DNA of 5,016 nt, from positions 1,303 through 6,318 of the forward strand of contig DXZV01000103.1 in NCBI GenBank assembly GCA_019419485.1. Direction: 5' to 3'. The position numbers and the translations under genes were made by a program. Below are positions 1 through 5,016 of this stretch, one piece after another. A model generated the notes under the pieces. The model did not search any database. It was not told the DNA's origin and saw only the letters and a program-made list of their open reading frames with translations. Numbering within the stretch: position 1 is the first letter of the stretch; every line of letters begins with the position of its first letter. Origin of the DNA: Collinsella sp. Its GTDB lineage: Bacteria > Actinomycetota > Coriobacteriia > Coriobacteriales > Coriobacteriaceae.

Positions 1-52
1 GCTGCTGTTTGTCTATATGCTTCGTTCCGACATCCTTCGATTTATTCTGTAG
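1..52 (+). CDS. rseP: C-terminal tail of a probable RseP/RasP-type site-2 zinc metalloprotease (partial)
   Basis: From base 2 the frame reads LLFVYMLRSDILRFIL and ends at TAG (50-52). A hydrophobic stretch followed by a short polar-hydrophobic 'xDIxRF' end is how many M50 site-2 proteases finish, after their last transmembrane helix. These membrane proteases cut transmembrane substrates such as anti-sigma factors. The active-site HExxH and the PDZ domain lie outside the window, so the call rests on 16 residues plus context: the gene ends 13 bases before ispG on the same strand, and rseP commonly sits between dxr and ispG or proS in Gram-positive bacteria. The frame and stop are seen directly; the identity is inferred. 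Another membrane protein is possible. Confidence 0.55.
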   Translation, partial: LLFVYMLRSDILRFIL

Positions 53-57
53 GGGAG
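51..57 (+). promoter_or_regulatory. Ribosome binding site that sets the ispG start
   Basis: AGGGGAG is a strong Shine-Dalgarno sequence. It lies 8 bases before the TTG at 66, the best-placed start for ispG. It overlaps the last two bases of the upstream TAG stop (50-52), so ribosomes finishing the upstream gene are released right at this site, which suggests translational coupling. Confidence 0.7.
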
Positions 58-65
58 TGTTTGGA

Positions 66-1148
66 TTGTCTTTATCCCATCCTTTGCCTCGCGAGCTGAC
101 GCGCCCCGTGCATGTGGGCGGCGTGCAGATCGGTGGCGGCGCGCCGGTGGTGGTCCAATCTATGACCTGCACCGATACCGCTGATGCCCAGGCAACGCTT
201 GCGCAAGTGTGCGCGTTGGCGCAGGCTGGCTGCGATATCGTGCGCGTGAGCGTGCCCTCCGAGGCCGCGCTTGAGGGCTTCCGCACCATCTGTGCCGAGT
301 CTCCGGTGCCGATTGTCGCCGATATCCACTTTAACCATAAGCTCGCCATTGGTGCCGTTGAGGCCGGTGCCGCCAAGCTGCGCATCAATCCCGGCAATAT
401 CGGCGATTGGGCCAAGGTTGACGCGGTGATCGATGCTGCGGGTGCCGCGGGCTGTGCGATTCGCATTGGCGTGAACGCGGGCTCGCTTGAGCAAGATATT
501 GCCGAGCGCGACGACCTCACGCAGCCCGAAAAGCTCGTGATGTCGAGCGAGCGCTTCGTCAAGCACTTTGAGGATCGCGGCTTTACGAATATTGTGCTTT
601 CGGCCAAGGCCCATAGCGTGCAAACGACGCTCGATACCTATCGAGCCCTGTCACGTGAGATTCCCCACGTTCCGCTTCACCTGGGCGTGACGGAGGCGGG
701 GACCAAGCTTCAGGGCACCATCAAGAGCTCTGTAGGCTTGGGTATCTTGCTTTCCGAAGGCATCGGCGACACCATGCGTGTGTCGCTCACGGCCGATCCG
801 GTTGAGGAGCCGCCGGTCGCCTGGGGAATTCTACAGTCGCTGGGCCTGCGTCGCCGTGGTCCCGAGATTGTCTCGTGTCCCACGTGCGCCCGCTGCCAGG
901 TTAACCTCATTCCCATCGCCGAGGAGGTCACCGAGCGGCTTAAGAACTATTCCGCGCCGCTTTCGATTGCCGTCATGGGATGTGCCGTTAATGGCCCCGG
1001 TGAGGCTTCTGATGCCGACCTGGGCGTTGCTTGCGGACGTGGTCAGGCCTTGCTCTTTTCGCATGGCCAGATCATTGGTAAAGTAACTGAGGACCAAATT
1101 GTCGACGCGCTTATGGCAGAGGTCGACAAGCTTATTGAGGAGAAATAA
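66..1148 (+). CDS. ispG: 4-hydroxy-3-methylbut-2-enyl diphosphate synthase (IspG/GcpE)
   Basis: IspG converts 2-C-methyl-D-erythritol 2,4-cyclodiphosphate to HMBPP in the cytoplasmic MEP pathway to isoprenoids, using a [4Fe-4S] cluster and reduced ferredoxin or flavodoxin. The 360-residue product has the family layout: an N-terminal TIM barrel opening with TRPVHVGG (12-19) and a VQSMT motif, then ADIHF and LRINPGNIG, and a C-terminal iron-sulfur domain. The cluster ligands are visible as C271 and C274 (SCPTCARC), C306 (MGCAVNGPGEA) and E313, matching C270, C273, C305 and E312 of the E. coli enzyme. The TTG at 66 is chosen as start because AGGGGAG lies 8 bases upstream. Starting at 9 would add a non-conserved leader overlapping the upstream gene; GTG at 57 lies within the Shine-Dalgarno sequence. 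The gene abuts proS and probably shares its mRNA. Confidence 0.96.
   Translation: MSLSHPLPRELTRPVHVGGVQIGGGAPVVVQSMTCTDTADAQATLAQVCALAQAGCDIVRVSVPSEAALEGFRTICAESPVPIVADIHFNHKLAIGAVEAGAAKLRINPGNIGDWAKVDAVIDAAGAAGCAIRIGVNAGSLEQDIAERDDLTQPEKLVMSSERFVKHFEDRGFTNIVLSAKAHSVQTTLDTYRALSREIPHVPLHLGVTEAGTKLQGTIKSSVGLGILLSEGIGDTMRVSLTADPVEEPPVAWGILQSLGLRRRGPEIVSCPTCARCQVNLIPIAEEVTERLKNYSAPLSIAVMGCAVNGPGEASDADLGVACGRGQALLFSHGQIIGKVTEDQIVDALMAEVDKLIEEK
1137..1142 (+). promoter_or_regulatory. Ribosome binding site of proS inside the ispG 3' end
   Basis: GAGGAG lies 6 bases before the proS ATG (1149), within the last codons of ispG. The junction reads TAAATG with no spacer, so this site supports ATG 1149 over the in-frame ATGs at 1161 and 1167 and suggests coupled translation of the two genes. 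Confidence 0.75.
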
Positions 1149-2870
1149 ATGACCCGAGCAATGTATATGTCTAAGCTCTATGCGCCGACGCTTAAAGAGG
1201 ATCCGGCGGACGCTGAGCTCGCCAGCCACCGCCTGCTGCTCCGTGCCGGCATGATCCGCAAGGAGGCCGCCGGTCTGTATTCCTACCTGCCGCTCGCATG
1301 GCGCTCGATTCGCAAGATTGAGAACATCGTGCGCGACGAGATGGACACCGCCGGCGCCCAGGAGCTTATGATGCCTATCATGGTCGATGCCGAGTTGTGG
1401 CGTGAGTCCGGCCGTATCGATGCCTATGGCAAGGAGCTTGTGCGCTTTGACGACCGTCATGGTCGCGAGTTCGTGCTGGGCCCCACCCACGAGGAGACTG
1501 TCACCGCCCTGGTGCGCAATGAGCTGCGCTCCTATAAGCAGCTGCCCGTCAACCTCTACCATATTCAGGATAAGTTCCGCGACGAGTTCCGCCCCCGCTT
1601 TGGTCTGATGCGCGGTCGCGAGTTCATCATGAAGGATGCCTACAGCTTCTCCGCCACGCAGGAGAGCCTGCAGGAGGAGTACGACAAGATGAAGCAGGCC
1701 TACGCCAACATCTGCGAGCGCTGCTACATCAAGGCTCTACCCGTTGTCGCCGACTCCGGCGAGATCGGCGGCGACACCTCCGTCGAGTACATGGCTCTGG
1801 CTGACGCCGGCGAGGCCTCGCTCGTCTACTGCGACGATTGCGGCTTTGCTGCCGATGACGAGGCTGCAAGCACCAAGGTCGTCGTGACTGAGGGTCCCGG
1901 TGACGGTACGCTTACCAAGGTTGAGACTCCGGGCATGGGCACCATTGAGGCTGTTGCTAAGTTCTTTGGGTTCCCCGAGAACGGCACGCGCAAGTCCCTG
2001 GCGCTCATCGATGCCGAGGGCAAGCCCGTCGTGGCCATCGTCCCGGGCGATCATGAGCTCAACGACTGCAAGGCCGAGCATGTCTTTGGCAAGGGCTATC
2101 GCATGATGACCGACGAGGAGCTCCAGACCTACGGTCTGCACAAGGGCTTTATCGGACCGGTTAACTTACCCGAGGGCATCCGTCTGGTGTGCGACGAGAG
2201 CCTGCGCGAGTCCAAGCAGTGGGCCTGCGGTGCCAACGAGGTCGATTATCACTTTACCGGTGCCTGCCCCGAGCGCGACTTTACCGTCGATGAGTGGGCA
2301 GATCTGGTCACCGTCGTTGCCGGCGATCCCTGCCCGCACTGCGGCAAGCCGCTCTCTGCTGCCCGCGGCATCGAGGTCTCTCAGGTGTTCCAGCTGGGCA
2401 CCAAGTACTCCGAGGCCATGGGTGCCACCTTTATGGACGAGGACGGCAAGGAGAAGCCGCTCATCATGGGTTGCTACGGCGTTGGTGTGTCCCGCTCGCT
2501 TGCTGCCGTCGTGGAGCAGCACAACGACGAACACGGCATCGTCTGGCCGGTCTCCGTTGCCCCGTACGAGGTCGCGGTGATTCCGCTCGATCCCAAGAAG
2601 GAGGAGTGCGCTAACGTTTGCGACCAAATCGTCGAGGGCCTGTGCGCCGAGGGTATCGAGGTTGTCGTCGATGACCGTGACGAGCGTCCCGGCTTTAAGT
2701 TTGCCGATAACGACCTCATGGGCTTCCCGTATCAGGTCGTTCTGGGTAAGCGTGGCCTCAAGAATGGTACTGTGGAGCTCAAGGACCGTGCCACGGGCGA
2801 GCGTGAGGACGTGGCGATCGACGAGGTCGTCGCCAAGGTTGCTGAGCTTGTTAAGGCGGCCCGCCGTTAA
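1149..2870 (+). CDS. proS: Proline--tRNA ligase, bacterial type with insertion domain
   Basis: This cytoplasmic class II aminoacyl-tRNA synthetase charges tRNA-Pro with proline using ATP. The 573-residue length and layout fit the bacterial (ProS type 1) form. Motif 1 lies around 50-78. The proline-binding TxE loop is GPTHEE (111-116). Motif 2 is FRDEFRPRFGLMRGREF (143-159). The insertion (editing) domain spans about 225-405 and hydrolyses mischarged Ala-tRNA-Pro in studied homologues; GDHELN (300-305) and the GANEVDYHF stretch (361-369) match it. Motif 3 is GCYGVGVSRS (441-450), and an HGTP-type anticodon-binding domain follows from about 470. Two CxxC pairs, C228/C231 and C395/C398, border the insertion domain and could bind zinc structurally. 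ATG 1149 has GAGGAG 6 bases upstream. The gene is last in the rseP-ispG-proS run and is followed by a strong terminator. Confidence 0.98.
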   Translation: MTRAMYMSKLYAPTLKEDPADAELASHRLLLRAGMIRKEAAGLYSYLPLAWRSIRKIENIVRDEMDTAGAQELMMPIMVDAELWRESGRIDAYGKELVRFDDRHGREFVLGPTHEETVTALVRNELRSYKQLPVNLYHIQDKFRDEFRPRFGLMRGREFIMKDAYSFSATQESLQEEYDKMKQAYANICERCYIKALPVVADSGEIGGDTSVEYMALADAGEASLVYCDDCGFAADDEAASTKVVVTEGPGDGTLTKVETPGMGTIEAVAKFFGFPENGTRKSLALIDAEGKPVVAIVPGDHELNDCKAEHVFGKGYRMMTDEELQTYGLHKGFIGPVNLPEGIRLVCDESLRESKQWACGANEVDYHFTGACPERDFTVDEWADLVTVVAGDPCPHCGKPLSAARGIEVSQVFQLGTKYSEAMGATFMDEDGKEKPLIMGCYGVGVSRSLAAVVEQHNDEHGIVWPVSVAPYEVAVIPLDPKKEECANVCDQIVEGLCAEGIEVVVDDRDERPGFKFADNDLMGFPYQVVLGKRGLKNGTVELKDRATGEREDVAIDEVVAKVAELVKAARR

Positions 2871-2900
2871 TCGACGATTTCGCTTGTAGTTCGATATACG

Positions 2901-2949
2901 GGACGGCCCCGCATTTCTCCAGATCGGGGAGATGTGGGGCCGTCCTTTT
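2901..2949 (+). terminator. Intrinsic terminator of the ispG-proS transcript
   Basis: GGACGGCCCC (2901-2910) pairs perfectly with GGGGCCGTCC (2936-2945). The stem continues inward through 2911-2920 and 2926-2935 with a few G-U pairs, giving about 20 bp around the 5-base loop AGATC. TTTT (2946-2949) follows directly. It starts 30 bases after the proS stop. Confidence 0.9.
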
Positions 2950-2973
2950 ATCTTGTGGCATCCTCGATATCTG

Positions 2974-3012
2974 AAAGAAAAACCCCACAGCCCATATGAG
3001 TTGCGGGGTTTT
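2974..3012 (-). terminator. Intrinsic terminator of the minus-strand phosphotransferase transcript
   Basis: On the minus strand AAAACCCCGCA (3012-3002) pairs with TGTGGGGTTTT (2989-2979) through one G-U pair and runs into TTTTTCTTTC. The loop between them can add three more pairs (CTC with GGG around ATAT). It lies 35 bases after the stop codon of the minus-strand gene. Read on the plus strand, the G-U becomes an A-C mismatch, so the structure is better in the minus direction, though some bidirectional activity is possible. Confidence 0.85.
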
Positions 3013-3047
3013 CTTATGCCTCCGATGCGAAATAAATCGCTCAGATA

Positions 3048-3812
3048 TTACTGATAATCGACGACGTCGATCCAGTTCTTCAGGAACTCATCGTTCACGT
3101 TGCGCTTACGAGCGAGCTCGGAAGCGGCGACGATGCTCGTCCACTGACGCACGACCTGCATGGGCATGTCGGCGCGGTCGCAGTAGAGCTCCAGGTAGGC
3201 CTCAGCCTGGTCCTTGCTGTTGAGGGCGAAGAGCAGGTAGGTGGTGGCAACGTCGGCAGCAGGGGAGCCCTGGGTGGCGTGTGCCCAGTCGCACACATAG
3301 AGCTGGCCGTCGTCGCCGACGATGACGTTGGAGGGGTTGAAGTCGCCGTGGCAGACCTTGAACTCCTTGGTCATGCCGTCCAGACGCTCCTGAAGGTTGT
3401 AGCGCGTGGTGGCATTGAGCTGATCAAGGCTGTCGATCATGCGGGCGAACTTGTCGCGCTGACGGTTGAGCAGCGGGGAGGTGTAGCCGTGGATCTCGAT
3501 CTGGAGGTCGACGAACATCTCGAGATACTCACCAAAGCGCTGAGGCTCGGCAGTCATCTTCTCGGCAAGGGTGGTGCCCGGAACCTTCTCGGTCAAGAGC
3601 GCCCAGCCGTTGGCGTTCTCGAGCTGGGAAACCTCGAGAGCCTTGGGGCTGCGGATGCCGCACTCATTGATGCGGGCAAGATTCAAAGCCTCGTTGAACA
3701 CGTCGGAGACGGGCTTGGTCTCGTTAAAGACCTTGACGATCTTGTCGCCCAGGTCGTAAACGACCTTGTTGCCACGGCGGACGAGCTCGGTCTTGGAATC
3801 GGGTAGCAGCAT
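3048..3812 (-). CDS. APH/choline-kinase-like phosphotransferase of unknown substrate
   Basis: This 254-residue protein has the aminoglycoside-phosphotransferase/choline-kinase fold. The N-lobe contains VVYDLGDKIVKVF (17-29), where K27 is the likely ATP-binding lysine, and a hinge near LLTEKVPG (72-79). The catalytic Brenner motif is CHGDFNPSN (154-162), with D157 as probable catalytic base and N162 as metal ligand. VCDWAHA (173-179) supplies the second metal aspartate D175, and D187 is the usual structural Asp of the family. All key residues are present, so an active small-molecule kinase is likely. No signal peptide or membrane segment is seen. I recall similar proteins in Firmicutes and Actinobacteria annotated only as 'phosphotransferase'; resistance to aminoglycosides should not be assumed. 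ATG 3812 has AAAGGA 7 bases upstream. The gene lies 88 bp downstream of adhE in the same direction and ends at its own terminator. Confidence 0.85.
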   Translation of the reverse strand: MLLPDSKTELVRRGNKVVYDLGDKIVKVFNETKPVSDVFNEALNLARINECGIRSPKALEVSQLENANGWALLTEKVPGTTLAEKMTAEPQRFGEYLEMFVDLQIEIHGYTSPLLNRQRDKFARMIDSLDQLNATTRYNLQERLDGMTKEFKVCHGDFNPSNVIVGDDGQLYVCDWAHATQGSPAADVATTYLLFALNSKDQAEAYLELYCDRADMPMQVVRQWTSIVAASELARKRNVNDEFLKNWIDVVDYQ

Positions 3813-3819
3813 GGTTGCA

Positions 3820-3825
3820 TCCTTT
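3820..3825 (-). promoter_or_regulatory. Ribosome binding site of the phosphotransferase gene
   Basis: On the minus strand AAAGGA stands 7 bases before the ATG at 3812. It supports that start. Only 32 bases separate the upstream hairpin (3845-3883) from the start codon, and I see no convincing -10/-35 pair there. Confidence 0.65.
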
Positions 3826-3844
3826 CAACGATGCGATAGAAGCG

Positions 3845-3883
3845 ACGGCGGGGGGGTGTGAAACACCCGTGCACCCCCGCCGT
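3845..3883 (-). terminator. GC-rich hairpin between adhE and the phosphotransferase gene (possible weak terminator or RNA processing element)
   Basis: ACGGCGGGG (3845-3853) pairs with CCCCGCCGT (3875-3883). Inside it GGGTGT (3854-3859) pairs with ACACCC (3863-3868) around a GAA loop, leaving the palindrome GTGCAC (3869-3874) as a one-sided bulge. The minus-strand sequence after the stem is CGCTTCTATCGC, with no run of T, so it is not a standard intrinsic terminator. It begins 17 bases past the adhE stop. It may end some transcripts, protect the adhE mRNA 3' end, or tune read-through into the kinase gene. Confidence 0.55.
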
Positions 3884-3900
3884 TAAAAACCGTGCTAAAA

Positions 3901-5016
3901 CTAGCAGACGGCGTAGTCCTGAGGCTCTCGGCCGTAGTAGGCGTCCAGGTAGAGCTCCTTGATCTCGCTCATGAGCGGGTAGCGCGGGTTGGCGCCGGTG
4001 CACTGGTCGTTGAATGCCTGCTCGGTCATCTCGTCGAGGGTGTCGAGGAAGTACTGCTCGTCAACACCGTAGTCGGCGATGGTCTTCTTGACGCCGATGA
4101 AGTCCTTGAGCTCCTCGAGCTTCGTGATGAAGTTCTCGAAGACCTCCTTGTCGTCCTTGCCCTCGATGCCGCAGTACTTGGCCATCTCGGCGTAGTTGTG
4201 CAGCGCGTTGGGGTAAGGATACTGGGAGAAGGTACCCATCTTGACGGGAGCCTCGGCGGCGTTGTAGCGCATGACGCGAGTCAGGATGACAGCGTTGGCA
4301 AGGCCGTGGGGCAGGTGGTGGAAAGCGCCGAGCTTGTGAGCCATGGAGTGGTTGAGGCCCAGGAAGGCGTTGGCGAAGGCCATACCGGCCATGCAAGAGG
4401 CGTTGTGCATCTCCTCGCGGGCATGCGGGTCCTTGGCGCCGTTCGTGAAGCTGGAGGGCAGGTTCTCGAAGACGAGCTTAGCAGCGCGCTCGGAGAGGCC
4501 CTTGGTGTAGTCGGAAGCCATGATGGAGACGTAGGACTCGATGGCGTGGGTCATGACGTCGATGCCGGAGGCAGCGGTCAGACCGCGCGGGGCGGTCATG
4601 CAGTTGTCGGCGTCGACGATAGCCATGTTGGGGAGCAGCGCGTAGTCGGCGAGCGGCCACTTGATGCCGGTCTCCTTGTCGGTGATGATGGCGAACGGCG
4701 TGCACTCGGAGCCGGTACCCGAAGAGGTCGGGACGGCGACGAAGTAGGCCTTCTTGCCCATCTCGGGGAAGGTGAAGATACGCTTGCGGATGTCCATGAA
4801 GTCCATGGCCATGTCCTCAAACTTGCACTCGGGGTGCTCGTACATCATCCACATGATCTTGCCGGCGTCCATAGCGGAGCCACCGCCGACGGCGATGATG
4901 ACGTCCGGCTCAAAGAGAGCCATCTGCTTGGCGCCGCGACGTGCGCACTGCAGCGACGGATCGGGCTCGACGTCGTAGAAGCAGTCGTGGGCGATGCCCA
5001 TCTCGTCGAGCTTGGC
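3901..5016 (-). CDS. adhE: Aldehyde-alcohol dehydrogenase AdhE, C-terminal iron-dependent alcohol dehydrogenase domain (partial, 5' end beyond the window)
   Basis: The reading frame is open to the right edge (AKLDE precedes the methionine at 5001), so 371 C-terminal residues are seen and the real start is outside. Numbering from that methionine, the nucleotide-binding GGGS is at 39-42, followed by MDAGKIMWMMYEHPE. The iron ligands are D148 and H152 (GIDVMTHAIE), H218 (NHSMAHKLG) and H232 (LPHGLANA); their spacing of 4, 66 and 14 matches E. coli AdhE. The terminal block DQCTGANPRYPL and ELYLDAYYG is typical of AdhE rather than of short stand-alone alcohol dehydrogenases. AdhE reduces acetyl-CoA to acetaldehyde and then ethanol, reoxidising NADH during fermentation, and forms spirosomes in studied species. 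The N-terminal aldehyde dehydrogenase half is not visible, so bifunctionality is inferred. Confidence 0.93.
   Translation of the reverse strand, partial: AKLDEMGIAHDCFYDVEPDPSLQCARRGAKQMALFEPDVIIAVGGGSAMDAGKIMWMMYEHPECKFEDMAMDFMDIRKRIFTFPEMGKKAYFVAVPTSSGTGSECTPFAIITDKETGIKWPLADYALLPNMAIVDADNCMTAPRGLTAASGIDVMTHAIESYVSIMASDYTKGLSERAAKLVFENLPSSFTNGAKDPHAREEMHNASCMAGMAFANAFLGLNHSMAHKLGAFHHLPHGLANAVILTRVMRYNAAEAPVKMGTFSQYPYPNALHNYAEMAKYCGIEGKDDKEVFENFITKLEELKDFIGVKKTIADYGVDEQYFLDTLDEMTEQAFNDQCTGANPRYPLMSEIKELYLDAYYGREPQDYAVC

Larger units (their letters stand above)
2871..3047. other. Convergent intergenic region, no gene
   Basis: These 177 bases lie between two convergent genes. The only structure I see is the two terminators at 2901-2949 and 2974-3012. 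No credible open reading frame with a ribosome binding site, and no RNA gene, is visible. Confidence 0.85.

Noticed and set aside
72..623. 183-codon minus-strand open frame inside ispG
   Set aside because: It is antisense to conserved IspG sequence, with a low-complexity Arg/His/Ala/Gly-rich composition typical of shadow frames.
831..1562. 243-codon open frame on the minus strand across the ispG-proS junction
   Set aside because: It lies antisense to two well-supported conserved genes, has no recognisable domain, and is explained by the strong codon bias of a GC-rich genome.
2993..2998. CATATG palindrome between the terminators
   Set aside because: It is a 6-base site within a terminator loop and is likely chance.
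3279..3806. 175-codon plus-strand open frame opposite the phosphotransferase gene
   Set aside because: The product is Leu/Val/Asp/Glu/Gly-rich with no motif, whereas the minus strand encodes a complete kinase-fold protein with catalytic residues, a ribosome binding site and a terminator.
3048..3812. Aminoglycoside resistance gene
   Set aside because: The HGD...N and D motifs are shared by the whole APH/choline-kinase superfamily. The chromosomal setting with no mobile element or other resistance gene gives no support for a drug-resistance role.
3894..3905. Small palindrome GCTA-AAAC-TAGC over the adhE stop codon
   Set aside because: Four base pairs around a 4-base loop is expected by chance and is not linked to any other signal.

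Overview
The window is GC-rich with strong G/C preference at third codon positions. It carries ordinary chromosomal genes whose protein sequences look most like those of anaerobic gut Actinobacteria of the class Coriobacteriia (Collinsella-like). That placement is recognition from memory, not a search result. Four genes plus one gene tail fill almost the whole window. I see no mobile element, CRISPR array, tRNA or rRNA.

Left half (1-2870, + strand): a tightly packed isoprenoid/translation operon. The first 52 bases encode the last 16 residues of what is probably an RseP/RasP-type site-2 protease. Next comes ispG (66-1148, start codon TTG), the iron-sulfur enzyme of the penultimate MEP-pathway step, and then proS (1149-2870), prolyl-tRNA synthetase, whose ATG follows the ispG stop codon with no spacer. 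An rseP-ispG-proS order fits the dxr-rseP-ispG/proS clusters known in many Gram-positive bacteria.

Middle (2871-3047): a convergent intergenic region with no gene. It holds two intrinsic terminators, one per direction: a 20-bp stem with a U-tail ending the proS transcript, and a CCCCGCA/TGTGGGG stem with a U-rich tail ending the minus-strand transcript.

Right half (3048-5016, - strand): the 3' part of a gene for the iron-dependent alcohol dehydrogenase domain of AdhE, cut by the window edge. It is followed 88 bp downstream by a complete 254-codon gene for an uncharacterised APH/choline-kinase-like phosphotransferase. The spacer between them contains a strong GC hairpin without a clear U-tract, so the kinase gene may be expressed partly by read-through from adhE. 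AdhE is central to fermentative NADH recycling (acetyl-CoA to ethanol); the substrate of the linked kinase cannot be read from sequence.

Overall this is a conserved housekeeping region. I found no convincing new biological system. The points most worth a second look are the uncharacterised kinase behind adhE and the hairpin between them.
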